From: Brevibacillus porteri
GTDB taxonomy: Bacteria; Bacillota; Bacilli; Brevibacillales; Brevibacillaceae
Length of the DNA stretch: 64,000 nt
Direction: 5' to 3'
Assembly: GCF_003013475.1 (NCBI RefSeq)
Contig: NZ_PXZO01000042.1
Coordinates: 165,137-229,136, forward strand
Part shown: positions 1-8,173 of the stretch, in pieces
Layout of the letters: each line of letters opens with the position of its first letter
Numbering within the stretch: the first letter of the stretch is position 1
Made by a program: the position numbers and the translations under genes
The notes under the pieces: model-generated
What the model was told of the DNA's origin: nothing
The model's database searches: none
What the model saw: only the letters and a program-made list of their open reading frames with translations

Positions 1-560
1 TCGTTTACTTTTTTATCGGGGGCATTTGGTTCACCCTCTATCAGTATCAGTTTGACCTCTTCCAGGCTAAGCCCGCAACTCACGCCCTGAGTTCGCTCCA
101 CTTTCATTTCTCATCTGCAATCGTTCCGATTTTTATCGGTCTACTCGGACGGGTTATGACGAAGAAAAGCTGGTATCCTTGGGTCGTTGCTGTCGATATC
201 ATTGGACCTATTCTGATCGCTATCGGTATTATTTTCTCGAAGCCGATTGAGTATATTGGCGTCACCTTGTTCGCATGTAATATTGCGATTTACACGACTT
301 ATCTGCTTGGTTACTTGAAAAGAGGTTCTTTGCTCAATAAGTCCAACTTCTTTTTAGTCCTTTCTTGCATTTCCTTTTACACGATTGTTGTAGTTTCCAT
401 TTGCTATCCGTTATTGAAGAACATGTTTTCTTTAACCATACACGATTTCATTCCGATTTACGGATCTCTGCATGCGTTTGGGTTTGTTTTATGTGGCCTG
501 ATTGGATGGGTGTACATAATAGACTCTCTTAAGAAACTAACAAAAAAGGGTGTCTCCTAA
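1..560 (+). CDS. YndJ-like membrane protein, C-terminal part
   Basis: The frame is open from base 3 to the stop at 558-560, so the gene enters from outside the window. The visible part is strongly hydrophobic, with about four or five membrane spans. It contains a His-rich LHFHF segment followed by a hydrophobic stretch and GLLGR, as in YndJ-type proteins of bacilli. The first in-window ATG (156) lies in the middle of this conserved part and is not the true start. Function of the family is unknown. The assignment rests on remembered family features, so it is tentative; an unclassified polytopic membrane protein is the fallback. Confidence 0.55.
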   Translation, partial: VYFFIGGIWFTLYQYQFDLFQAKPATHALSSLHFHFSSAIVPIFIGLLGRVMTKKSWYPWVVAVDIIGPILIAIGIIFSKPIEYIGVTLFACNIAIYTTYLLGYLKRGSLLNKSNFFLVLSCISFYTIVVVSICYPLLKNMFSLTIHDFIPIYGSLHAFGFVLCGLIGWVYIIDSLKKLTKKGVS

Positions 561-620
561 TTTGAGAGACAACTCAACGGAAAGAACTCTGCCGAAAAGT
601 GTAGACCATTTCCGAAAATG

Positions 621-665
621 AAAAAAGGTCATTCCCCCGACCGTTTAGGCCGATGGGGAATAACC
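621..665 (-). terminator. Rho-independent terminator after the 679-1428 gene
   Basis: An imperfect inverted repeat (arms at about 627-643 and 649-665) is followed on the minus strand by a T-rich run (TTTTTTCAT). It sits 14 bases past the stop of the minus-strand gene. The other strand lacks a good T tract. Confidence 0.7.
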
Positions 666-678
666 TTCTTAGATAAAC

Positions 679-1428
679 CTATTCGTCACAACCAACTGTA
701 CCTGCAGGAGGAATTGTAATTTGTTGTGTAGCATTAACTAATAACTGTTGTGTCTGCAACACTTTTACAGTAAGGTCTAGGACAATTTTTTCAGTCAGGC
801 TACTAAATGTTCCCTCCGGTGTTGCGGCAACCGGTGAAAAATCAAGTTCATAGAAGTTGGCAGCTACCAACTCACCAAATGGTTGTTCGTTGTATTTAAC
901 GAGATTTTGGAAGAAATTTTTATCCAAACGTGGAATCTGGCCATCCGTCTCATTGAGGAAAAATGCTTTACTCGCCTCAGAGACACCAATAATTGGCCTT
1001 GTTAAAAATGTTCTGATGTCAGCAAAACCTGTAAAAGAAACATCCGCAATTGTATCTTGAAGTGCTCCACTACATCCAGCAGCAGCATATTCAATGTTTT
1101 TACGAATGAATCCTGCTACAAATAACTTGGCTCTTGTAACATTGAAAAAGTCAGTAGTACCAATACGCTGAAATGCGACAGGAACAAGTTTAACCTGATT
1201 GAGAAATACATGTTTTACCACTCTCTTAATCTCGGTTGCTGGTGGGTTAAGTGGAATATTTGCTTCTACAACGATTTGAAGTGTTGGCTCCACAAGTACA
1301 ACTGGAACCTTAATGGTTGGTATAGCTGCTTGAGAAATGATCGTGGTTGGTTCGACGGTTAATGGAATTTGTTCTGTCGAAAATACTGGACATGCGGGGG
1401 TCACTTGATTTGGATTGACATTGCTCAT
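679..1428 (-). CDS. CsxC/BC_2427-like spore-surface-type protein
   Basis: A 249-residue protein without signal peptide or membrane span. A Pro/Val/Ile-rich N-terminal half (IKVPVVLVEPTLQIVVEA) leads into a block with VKLVPVAFQRIG, then LFVAGFIRKNIEYAAAG near residues 103-118. A similar block ends with IVLDLTVKVLQTQQLLV near the C-terminus. This GxIxxNIEY pattern resembles the SPOCS/DUF3794-related repeats found in clostridial exosporium CsxC and Bacillus BC_2427-type proteins, so a spore-surface role is inferred. The start ATG 1428 is the only sensible one. The next minus-strand gene upstream (1568-2659) carries the same pattern, suggesting a paralogous pair. Confidence 0.5.
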   Translation of the reverse strand: MSNVNPNQVTPACPVFSTEQIPLTVEPTTIISQAAIPTIKVPVVLVEPTLQIVVEANIPLNPPATEIKRVVKHVFLNQVKLVPVAFQRIGTTDFFNVTRAKLFVAGFIRKNIEYAAAGCSGALQDTIADVSFTGFADIRTFLTRPIIGVSEASKAFFLNETDGQIPRLDKNFFQNLVKYNEQPFGELVAANFYELDFSPVAATPEGTFSSLTEKIVLDLTVKVLQTQQLLVNATQQITIPPAGTVGCDE

Positions 1429-1567
1429 AATTGGAAATCAACTCCAATTTTCAATTTGAGTTTTTTAAACTCGATATCACTATATTCCGCATTCCTTTTT
1501 AAGTAAGGGCAATTCTCTTAGACAACATACCCATTTTACTTGAGTCGGTGTTTGATTCCGTTATTGC

Positions 1568-2659
1568 CTAAATTTTAGTGCCATCACAACTGATTCGAAC
1601 CGGTTGAATTTGTAGTATGTGAACAATTAATTCTACTGCAATTTTTTGATGTAATTGATAAAAATTCAATACTGACTCTTTTTGAATTGTAGTATCATTT
1701 GTTTTGTCCGCGACAGAATACTCGATATTTTGATGTATATATCCCTCCAGGAATAAATCTCCTTCCCGGGCTTTCCTTGTTCCTTCCCCTAATGATGGAT
1801 AAAATTGAGTAGGAACCAATCTACACTCCTTAAGGATTACCTCATTTGAGATTCCTTTAATACCCAGTACCTCTTCTTCAAATATAATATCCTCATCTAG
1901 AGGTATTTCAACCTTATATTCTCCAACTATAACTGGTACCCTGATATTTATGAAATGATGAGTAGGACAGGATATATGATTTGTTTCTGCTGAAATTGTA
2001 TCAGGCGAGTCATGAATGGGAGCTGCAAAAGTGTGATAAAGATTATCTTGTTTATTCATATTACACGCATGAACAGTAGTAGTTAAAAATATACTTCCAG
2101 CAATTGTAGAATGAATTAAACGACCAAAAATCTCCTCCTGATAATGAGCTGTACTATTGACTAGCTTTGTATCTAATTGAGGTTGTTGTTTATTATTTAG
2201 GTCTATAAATTCAATTGTATTTTGATCTATACCGCCAAAAATGGGGGGATGAAGAAAATCCTTAATTTTTACAATAGTCGAGAATGGGCTTTTGTTTGTT
2301 AGCGAATAGATTCTTCCACGTTTAGGCGATTCGATTTGCGGATCATTAGTCGGTTCATCGACTTGCTCAATCTGAGAAACTTGCTCAATCTCTTTGGAAT
2401 CGTTCACTTCCATAACATTATCAGAAACAGAAAACTCATCGTCTTGAGAGTTGTGGTTACAATCAAAATTCTCAGCTATATGACAATAATGATAGTTTCC
2501 AGCTCTGCGATTTTTCGCCTTTTTTAGCTGTTTGCCATCATTCTTTTTATTTTTTTTGAGACGGATTTCTTTTTTTGGCGGTACCTTAGTGTTTTTACTA
2601 TTCTTTTGTTTTAAACTGATCTGCCCCATCTTCGCATAATTTATCCATGGAGTTTTCAC
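1568..2659 (-). CDS. BC_2427-like protein with basic N-terminus
   Basis: A 363-residue protein in three parts. Residues 1-60 are very Lys/Arg-rich (VPPKKEIRLKKNKKN). Residues 65-160 are acidic and low in complexity. The C-terminal 150 residues share the INIRVPVIVGEYKVEIPLD, LKECRLVPTQFYP and LFLEGYIHQNIEYS blocks with the neighbouring gene. The start is GTG at 2659 with GGGAG about nine bases upstream. Base composition is more AT-rich than the core genes. Role unknown; spore coat or exosporium association is inferred from the shared pattern. Confidence 0.45.
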   Translation of the reverse strand: MKTPWINYAKMGQISLKQKNSKNTKVPPKKEIRLKKNKKNDGKQLKKAKNRRAGNYHYCHIAENFDCNHNSQDDEFSVSDNVMEVNDSKEIEQVSQIEQVDEPTNDPQIESPKRGRIYSLTNKSPFSTIVKIKDFLHPPIFGGIDQNTIEFIDLNNKQQPQLDTKLVNSTAHYQEEIFGRLIHSTIAGSIFLTTTVHACNMNKQDNLYHTFAAPIHDSPDTISAETNHISCPTHHFINIRVPVIVGEYKVEIPLDEDIIFEEEVLGIKGISNEVILKECRLVPTQFYPSLGEGTRKAREGDLFLEGYIHQNIEYSVADKTNDTTIQKESVLNFYQLHQKIAVELIVHILQIQPVRISCDGTKI

Positions 2660-3024
2660 AATATTTCACTCCCAAATAAAGAAAATCATCGTTATATTAA
2701 TATATGCTGTAATAGTGTTTTTGCCCTTAGGCTAATATATACATTGAAGATGTATTCTTATATAAGAGCTCTCCGATCAACCGTTTTAAAGGCTGACTCC
2801 TAAAGCCTTTTAAGTGGCACGAGATTCGCTTGGAGGACATCCCCCTGTATGCTGGAGACCGTATTTTCCTCGCCCTGTCTGCGGTTCGGGAAGGCAAGAG
2901 CTGTGGCGGCTGCTTCCCCGGTAAGGTCTCCTCGGTTCATTCAAACAACAAAGAGCCCACGCACGACGCGGGCTCTTCTTGTATTTCATTCTATGGAGGT
3001 CTCCTCACAACTTCAAACAGCGCC
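2660..3024. other. Intergenic stretch with a GC-rich patch
   Basis: The left part (2660-2780) is AT-rich and must hold the promoter of the 1568-2659 gene; no certain -10/-35 pair was found. About 2815-2945 is clearly more GC-rich. In one plus frame it reads like the tail of a protein (IRLEDIPLYAGDRIFLALSA...), but it has no ribosome site and no continuing frame. A gene remnant is possible. Nothing else is supported here apart from the terminator at 2950-2977. Confidence 0.3.
2950..2977 (-). terminator. Terminator after the YdeI-type gene
   Basis: Near-perfect inverted repeat AAGAGCCC...GGGCTCTT with a T-rich exit (CTTTGTTGTTTG) on the minus strand, 48 bases beyond the stop of the minus-strand gene ending at 3025. 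Confidence 0.7.
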
Positions 3025-3693
3025 TCATATACTCCGGCGATAGAGATCGATGCTTTTAAAGCCTTCAGCCAAGACTGCCATCATTTCAGCTCGGCGCTTT
3101 GCCCGTGTCCCCTCTTGTGCGGCACTATATACATACCGAGCCCAATCCTTTTGGTACCCGGGCGTGAGAGATTGGTAAAAAGCGAGCTCTTTTGGCGCAT
3201 GACGCAAATCCTCTTCTATTTTCGGCACAAAGTCTATATAATCATCTACGCATTGACTCGGCTTAGATGAAGCTTTTGCCGCCTTCTTTTTCTCATTTTT
3301 AAACCCGACAACCGTAAATACTTCATTCATGCCGACCATTCGATTAAATTTGATCGTGCTTGTCCCGATATAGCCATCTTCGTCGGCTCCTAATCCATCG
3401 AATAATTCATCCCGATGGATATAAGTCGGATAGACTTTATTCCCTTTCTTGGGATAAGCAACATATAGAAGCCCTCCCTCCAATAAATAGCTATGGTCGA
3501 TTACCTTCTTCATCAGCTCCTACAAGGACTTCATATCCAGTACGAAGGCAAAAATCATGTCATATTGCACGTCTTTCAACTCATGGTCCGCTTCTTTAAG
3601 TACGGCTAAGCTCCCCTCACCCTCCGGTGTGTGTAAGACAGCCGTTTTTTGATATTTTTGCAGGTTCAGCTTCTCAACGATTGTTTTCGACAT
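3025..3693 (-). pseudogene. YdeI/OmdA-type protein interrupted by an in-frame amber codon
   Basis: The gene begins at ATG 3693, preceded by AGGGGAAG. It reads 57 codons (MSKTIVEKLNLQKYQK... to AFVLDMKSL), meets TAG at 3522-3520, and continues in the same frame (EL, then MKKVIDHSYLLEGGLLYV) to the stop at 3025. The two parts together make a full-length protein of about 222 residues. It has the family's YVAYPKKGNKVYPTYIHRDE and STIKFNRMVGMNEVFTVVG blocks and the C-terminal SLTPGYQKDWARYVYSA block typical of YdeI/OmpD-associated proteins. One base change (likely AAG to TAG) explains the break. It could be a nonsense mutation, a sequence error or readthrough. Confidence 0.8.
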
Positions 3694-4122
3694 GATGCAT
3701 CTTCCCCTTTCATTTCGGGTGATACGGCTCGGAGCCAAGCCTATCTTACTTTCCACATATGTAAAGCTTTCGCAGAATTTCTCTTCATGTGTTCTATGTT
3801 TCCGTTCTATTATACCGTTAACGTTACAAATTTTTGTTAGGATACGGACACTCGGCAAATTTGGTGACGAAGACCGAAATAATTTTTATTCCTTGTTAGA
3901 AAGTGATGGTGTAGGATAAACTGCACGAAAGGCTGACGGTTCCGGTGCCGAGGCACTGCGAAACGTCAGCCTTTTTGAATTTATTTTGCCTTGTAGAGTT
4001 GAGCGGAGAAGATACAAAGCATGGAAGAAGAAAGGGAATGTCTGATTTGCAAAAACTGAGGCATATCCCATTGTGCTACAAAGTGATCCCCATTAGTATA
4101 TTATGGAAGGGGGCTGGTTCCG
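3694..4122. other. Intergenic stretch without a convincing gene
   Basis: No frame here has coding-like composition with a ribosome site. It contains the strong hairpin at 3928-3977 and, at its right end, the promoter/leader of the gene starting at 4123. Confidence 0.5.
3928..3977 (+). terminator. Orphan strong hairpin with T tract
   Basis: Arms AAAGGCTGACG and CGTCAGCCTTT pair around a GC-rich loop and are followed by a T run (CTTTTTG) on the plus strand. No plus-strand gene was found upstream, so it may end a short unrecognised transcript or work in the minus direction (the CTTTCG exit there is weaker). Confidence 0.6.
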
Positions 4123-4497
4123 TTGAAAACAGCAAGTGAGATACTTTCGATAATCAGTAATGACAGTTTTTTAGAGAATGTCTTCAATAAAGATGTTGAT
4201 TGGGACGCTGAATTAGACGCTAGGGATGCTGATGAATTTGATACGGCATGGAGTTCTAGTTACAAAAAAGTTGAGGAAATTGCCCCCTCTGAAAATACTG
4301 TGATTAGAGAAATTAGGGAGTTTGTGTTTAAGCAAACTTTTCGGATCACACAGAAATCAGAGCTGGCAGGGTATGCGTCCGACGACTTTGGTCTAATTTC
4401 CAAGGCGTTTGAAAATAAGATCAATATTGAATTTATCAATAGCCTGTGGGATTCCTATCTGCAAGGAAAATTCCCGAATTCCAGTATATGTGAATGA
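4123..4497 (+). CDS. Hypothetical acidic protein
   Basis: A 124-residue soluble, acidic protein starting at TTG 4123 with GGAAGGGGG nine bases upstream. The N-terminus is Asp/Glu-rich (DVDWDAELDARDADEFDTAW). The rest is predicted mostly helical, without signal peptide. A terminator follows directly, so it is probably monocistronic. I do not recognise a family. Size and acidity would fit an immunity-type protein, but no toxin gene is adjacent and this is speculation. Confidence 0.6.
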   Translation: MKTASEILSIISNDSFLENVFNKDVDWDAELDARDADEFDTAWSSSYKKVEEIAPSENTVIREIREFVFKQTFRITQKSELAGYASDDFGLISKAFENKINIEFINSLWDSYLQGKFPNSSICE

Positions 4498-4509
4498 AAA
4501 TGCAAAAAT

Positions 4510-4543
4510 AAGGAAGGGGCTGTGGCGGTCAGCTCCTTCCTTT
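4510..4543 (+). terminator. Terminator after the 4123-4497 gene
   Basis: Perfect 13-base arms AAGGAAGGGGCTG / CAGCTCCTTCCTT with a seven-base loop and a short T tail, 12 bases past the stop. Confidence 0.8.
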
Positions 4544-4625
4544 AATATTCAATCATTATTTCGTTACCCCAAGCAATGATAAATTCATATGCTTTCCATG
4601 AAGCCTCTTTCACGCTCTCATCTTA

Positions 4626-5360
4626 CTACTCTATCGTTTCATAACGATTATTCTCCATCGCTTGCTTGATCCATCCATCGATCCGATCCTTAGGCAGCAG
4701 GATGTTTCCTCCATAAGCATTATTCTTATGAAAGCCCCAATCTCCATATACGAGCATATGGTACTGACTATTTAATTGTTTTACGAGTCCCCATTCGCCG
4801 AGATCTCCCTGTGCACCAGCACTGATAAATAGCCAGTTCCGGTAGTTGAATATGTAAGGATCTCCGAACATCTCAAAACCTTCTAAATAACCTGTGCTCC
4901 CATCTCTTTCTGGAAATCTCTCGTTGTAATCCTTAATCATCCATACATCTAAAATCTTTACGCACAACCAAGCTGTAAACTCATTCCGCTCAATAACACG
5001 CTCAAGAGAACACCGAACAAATGAAGATTGTTCAATCTCTTCGGGATGCGAATCCCATCCATTAAAACTGGAGAGTACCGGAGTGTACATGATCCAAAAG
5101 GGTTCTCCAATCCTCATATGGAAAGGATGGGAAACCTTCACCGTTCTAACCTGACCTTGCTCAGGCGGGCGATCAGAACGTAGCCAATGTCGCTCATCCA
5201 ACGGAGGAACTTCGTTTTCAAAATCTGACCATTCCATAATATCATTTTCGAAGCCAGCAATATCAAACAGCTCACTTTCCATCCTTATGCGCTCTGATAC
5301 GCCTTTGCATACCCCGCATGTTAAAGCAACGAGCTCTTGTTCCATTTGCTTCAACTCCAC
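4626..5360 (-). CDS. Hypothetical protein with CxxC near the N-terminus
   Basis: A 244-residue soluble protein, rich in Trp and acidic residues, with TCGVCKG at about residues 14-20 as its only obvious motif. The C-terminal half (WLFISAGAQGDLGEWGLVKQ) looks globular. The start is uncertain: GTG 5360 sits close to AAGGTG, while ATG 5345 lies behind GTGGAG with about nine bases spacing. No family recognised. It is followed by a convergent plus-strand gene, so it is probably transcribed alone. Confidence 0.6.
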   Translation of the reverse strand: MELKQMEQELVALTCGVCKGVSERIRMESELFDIAGFENDIMEWSDFENEVPPLDERHWLRSDRPPEQGQVRTVKVSHPFHMRIGEPFWIMYTPVLSSFNGWDSHPEEIEQSSFVRCSLERVIERNEFTAWLCVKILDVWMIKDYNERFPERDGSTGYLEGFEMFGDPYIFNYRNWLFISAGAQGDLGEWGLVKQLNSQYHMLVYGDWGFHKNNAYGGNILLPKDRIDGWIKQAMENNRYETIE

Positions 5361-5461
5361 TTGTCACCTTCTGTTTATTTTTCTTACGTGAACCATTTTC
5401 TCATACATTGAGTTCGTACTAGTAACAAACACTGGATCGATCCAAGTATTATTGACTGCTG

Positions 5462-5800
5462 TTATTCAGACTCAGTACCGCCAGTGTTTACTACGCCTCT
5501 TGGCTCTACCAACATAATATGGCATTCCTTTTCGGCGAAGGGCTTCTGCTCGGCTCCCCCCGGGACAATAAACATCTCACCCTTGGAAATTTTCACCCGA
5601 CCATCACGAAAATCAATGAACATCTCTCCTTCGAGTACCATAAATACCTTATCCGTACCTTGATGCTCGTGCCATATAAAATCCCCAGCAATCTTAACGA
5701 GCTTAAATTGATAGTCATTCATTTCAGCAATGACTTTCGGAGACCACAGATCGGTGAATGTAGATAGCTCCTCATTCAGATTGATAGCTTGGTAATGCAT
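5462..5800 (-). CDS. Small single-domain cupin
   Basis: A 112-residue protein with a single cupin barrel. HEHQGTDKVFMVLEGEM (about residues 44-60) is the first metal-binding motif, with two His but Lys where Glu is common. VPGGAEQKPFAEKECHIMLVE contains the second, degenerate motif. ATG 5800 follows a strong AGGAGGGA. It lies downstream of the siderophore-binding lipoprotein gene on the same strand (33 bases apart), so the two may be cotranscribed. Substrate cannot be read from the sequence. Confidence 0.8.
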   Translation of the reverse strand: MHYQAINLNEELSTFTDLWSPKVIAEMNDYQFKLVKIAGDFIWHEHQGTDKVFMVLEGEMFIDFRDGRVKISKGEMFIVPGGAEQKPFAEKECHIMLVEPRGVVNTGGTESE

Positions 5801-5833
5801 AGTAATCCCTCCTTATTTTTTAACCTGCATGAT

Positions 5834-6808
5834 TTAGAGCTTACGCAAGGCATTTGTTATATTTTGCAAAGCGTATTCGATAGCTAATGGGCCACCAGTA
5901 ATAGCGGAAGTATCCATTAAATAGACATTGCCTTTCTTCACGGCATTCAGATTATTCCATACCTTACTTTGCTTTAAGTCATTCATTAATATTTCCTTTT
6001 TTGTAATGTCACCTATAAGGAAAATGTGGTCTGCTTGAACAGTTGAAATTCCTTCAAACGTCGTAAATTTATTATTTGTACCTTTAAATGTATCATCTGG
6101 TGTAAGCCCCAGTCCCTTTTCTTTATCAAACGCAAGTGTATAGACAGGATTTCCTTCACCTAGAACATTAAAAGTTTTACCATCCCAAGACAAAATAAGA
6201 GCTACTGACTCTCCTTGAATCGACTTTAATGCTTCACGCCCAGTTGTAATTTCTTTCATCATTTTATCAATGACCTTTTCCGCTTCGTCTTCTTTCCCAA
6301 TAATCTCGGCTACTGTACGAAGTCCATATTGCCAATTTTCATAGATGTCCTTGGACTTTAACGTAATGACTGGCGCAACTTTTTCTAGTGAATCATACAT
6401 TTTTTCATGTTGTTCTGTTGCTAAAATATAATCAGGCTCAATAGATAAAATTTTCTCGATACTAGGGGACAATTTGTCTCCTAATTCTTCAGCTGAATCC
6501 AGCTTTCCACTTAAATAAGATAAAGAAGATAGATACTCTTTATCAGTAGAAGCAGCAGGAGGCTCACCTAATGCAACTAATATTTCAGGATAAAAATACC
6601 ATAATGCAGCCAATTTTTCTGGTTTGTGCTTGATAACAATTTCTTTACCTAACGCATCCTTAACTGTTCTTGGCCAATCAGGTGCATCTGCCTTAACTGC
6701 TGATGTACTTTCTGTAGTTGATCCTTTATTTTCAGGTGTTTCATTACAACCTGCTAGTATGCCTGCTAATAATAGCATGGAGATTAGCAAGCCTTTCATC
6801 TTGTGCAT
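5834..6808 (-). CDS. Iron-siderophore ABC transporter substrate-binding lipoprotein
   Basis: A 324-residue lipoprotein. The signal peptide MHKMKGLLISMLLLAGILAGC ends at lipobox LAGC (Cys21). It is followed by a Ser/Thr-rich linker and a class III (FhuD/BtuF-type) fold with WPRTVKDALGKEIVI, then PEKLAALWYFYPEILVALG, and IEKILSIEPDYILAT in the first lobe. The start was set at ATG 6808 because GGAGGA precedes it by eight bases; the upstream in-frame ATG 6826 has no ribosome site. It should bind a ferric siderophore outside the membrane and hand it to a permease. No permease or ATPase gene is nearby, so partners must be encoded elsewhere. The Btr-like regulator gene just upstream supports the iron role. 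Confidence 0.88.
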   Translation of the reverse strand: MHKMKGLLISMLLLAGILAGCNETPENKGSTTESTSAVKADAPDWPRTVKDALGKEIVIKHKPEKLAALWYFYPEILVALGEPPAASTDKEYLSSLSYLSGKLDSAEELGDKLSPSIEKILSIEPDYILATEQHEKMYDSLEKVAPVITLKSKDIYENWQYGLRTVAEIIGKEDEAEKVIDKMMKEITTGREALKSIQGESVALILSWDGKTFNVLGEGNPVYTLAFDKEKGLGLTPDDTFKGTNNKFTTFEGISTVQADHIFLIGDITKKEILMNDLKQSKVWNNLNAVKKGNVYLMDTSAITGGPLAIEYALQNITNALRKL

Positions 6809-6894
6809 ACGCAATTCCTCCGACATGATGTTTTCTTAGGCTTGCCATCAGTATAGTTAAGTCATTATTCGTTTAAAATGGATGCCTGTTGAAA

Positions 6895-7722
6895 TTAGCA
6901 TGGATTATTGATGAACTTCTCTCGATATTCAGTAGGAGAAATACCAAATTGTTTCTTGAACACTCTACTAAAATAAAAGGGGTCAGCAATTCCAACAGTT
7001 TGCGCAATTTGCTGTACGGGCACATCACTTGTAAATAGCATGTTTTGCGCCATCTTTATACGATATTTCAATAAATATTCTGCTGGTCCCATGCCTGCAT
7101 GTCTTCTAAATACGTAAGAAAGTCGATTTCGATTAACGTTATATTGTTCTGCAAGCGATGCTATTGTAAGGCTTTGATAATAGTATTCATGAATATAAGT
7201 AGATACCCGTTCGAATAAAGCATGTGATTCACAGCTATTTTGCCTATTAACAACACATAATAAGGCTTCATTCAGTACATCTCGAAACAGCATTTCGGTC
7301 TGAAACATCGAAAGGCCACCACGCTGATTATACACATGCCAAAGACGCATGATTAATTCAATCAGACGAGGGGATTGTCCCGTTGATAATTCAAAATGCT
7401 GATGAGAAAAGCTTGACCCTTCTAGTTCTGAATTACATATCCGGTATAAAACAAGAATATACTCCCAGTTGGTGTTACCAAACATTTTTTGAGCTAGTTT
7501 CATTTTTGCACCGCCATGCACAACTTTTCCTGGCGAAAGGATATAAGGCGTGCCATTAAATTGAAATTGTACCTTCCCTGTAAGTGGAAAAACAAATCCA
7601 GGAAAAGAATCTGTATAGTCAGCGTAAGGCACACCTGGATTTCTAGCATATCGATATATTCCTTCTACTTGGAAAGGAATGTGTGCAAAATGCTCTGCTA
7701 ACTGATCAACGTCGATTTTCAC
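6895..7722 (-). CDS. Btr-like AraC-family regulator of siderophore uptake
   Basis: A 275-residue protein. The N-terminal half is a cupin-type sensor. The C-terminal ~100 residues are the AraC double helix-turn-helix (SLTIASLAEQYNVNRNRLSY at about 184-203 and VQQIAQTVGIADPFYFSRVF at about 236-255, then KKQFGISPTEYR). Start is GTG 7722 with TGAGG upstream. Architecture and neighbours resemble Bacillus Btr, which senses a ferric siderophore and activates its uptake genes. The likely target is the lipoprotein gene 86 bases downstream. A Fur box lies inside its promoter (7791-7819), so it should be repressed in iron-replete cells. Confidence 0.85.
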   Translation of the reverse strand: MKIDVDQLAEHFAHIPFQVEGIYRYARNPGVPYADYTDSFPGFVFPLTGKVQFQFNGTPYILSPGKVVHGGAKMKLAQKMFGNTNWEYILVLYRICNSELEGSSFSHQHFELSTGQSPRLIELIMRLWHVYNQRGGLSMFQTEMLFRDVLNEALLCVVNRQNSCESHALFERVSTYIHEYYYQSLTIASLAEQYNVNRNRLSYVFRRHAGMGPAEYLLKYRIKMAQNMLFTSDVPVQQIAQTVGIADPFYFSRVFKKQFGISPTEYREKFINNPC

Positions 7723-7790
7723 ATTGCATACCTCATTTCAATAGTAGTTTGTGGGGAATTCTGAGATTGATCGTCGTATATCCTATCTTC

Positions 7791-7819
7791 ACATTATTGA
7801 TAACGATTATCACTGTCAA
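7791..7819 (-). promoter_or_regulatory. SigA promoter with an embedded Fur box
   Basis: On the minus strand TTGACA (7819-7814) and TAATGT (7796-7791) are exactly 17 bases apart. The spacer contains TGATAACGATTATCA (plus-strand reading, 7798-7812), a 7-1-7 Fur box with one mismatch to TGATAATNATTATCA. Fur bound here would block RNA polymerase on the AraC-type regulator gene. Confidence 0.88.
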
Positions 7820-7837
7820 TCTATATGAATAATAAAA

Positions 7838-7880
7838 ATGCCGCTACCCGGCTTATGTTCAAAGCACCGGGTAGCGGCAT
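7838..7880 (-). terminator. Strong terminator after the 45-residue peptide gene
   Basis: Perfect 14-base arms (7838-7851 and 7867-7880) with a minus-strand TTTTTATT exit. Its outer arm overlaps the last base of the small gene's stop codon. Confidence 0.85.
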
Positions 7881-8017
7881 CAGATCAGGATGTTTTCAAA
7901 AATAGGGGAGTGAGGATCAAAAGAAGTAACAAGATCTTCCTTGGTCTGTGTTGTGGTTTCGTCATCGGACGACACCCGTCCAGATCGTAAGCCTATTTCT
8001 ATAGCACCTTCCTCCAT
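7880..8017 (-). CDS. 45-residue peptide of unknown function
   Basis: Read directly: ATG 8017 (8017-8015) preceded by GGAGGAGTG, 45 codons, TGA at 7882-7880, then a strong terminator. The peptide begins MEEGAIEIGLRSGRVSS, has a Thr/acidic centre (DDETTTQTKED) and ends in LVTSFDPHSPIFENILI. It has no Cys, no membrane span and no basic cluster, so it looks like neither a holin nor a classical bacteriocin. An ideal Shine-Dalgarno plus an immediate terminator favour a real gene. The family is unknown, and no modifying enzyme or transporter gene is adjacent. Confidence 0.55.
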   Translation of the reverse strand: MEEGAIEIGLRSGRVSSDDETTTQTKEDLVTSFDPHSPIFENILI

Positions 8018-8173
8018 CACTCCTCCACACCTCTACACCCTTCTTCTCACAAATTTTTCGCCATCACTTATAATAAGGCTCTCCGCGCTGTCCGTAACAG
8101 CAAGTTTTTAAGGCCATCCTTTGCGGAATGTAGCTATGGCCCTGTACCTGCCGCCTTGTTACCCAACTTTCCT

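Noticed and set aside
2815..2945. GC-rich plus-strand frame resembling a protein end
   Set aside because: No start, no ribosome site and no known family; kept only as a note in the intergenic entry.
6809..6826. Upstream ATG giving a longer siderophore-binding lipoprotein
   Set aside because: No Shine-Dalgarno before it, while GGAGGA lies at the right distance from ATG 6808, and the shorter form has a normal lipoprotein signal.
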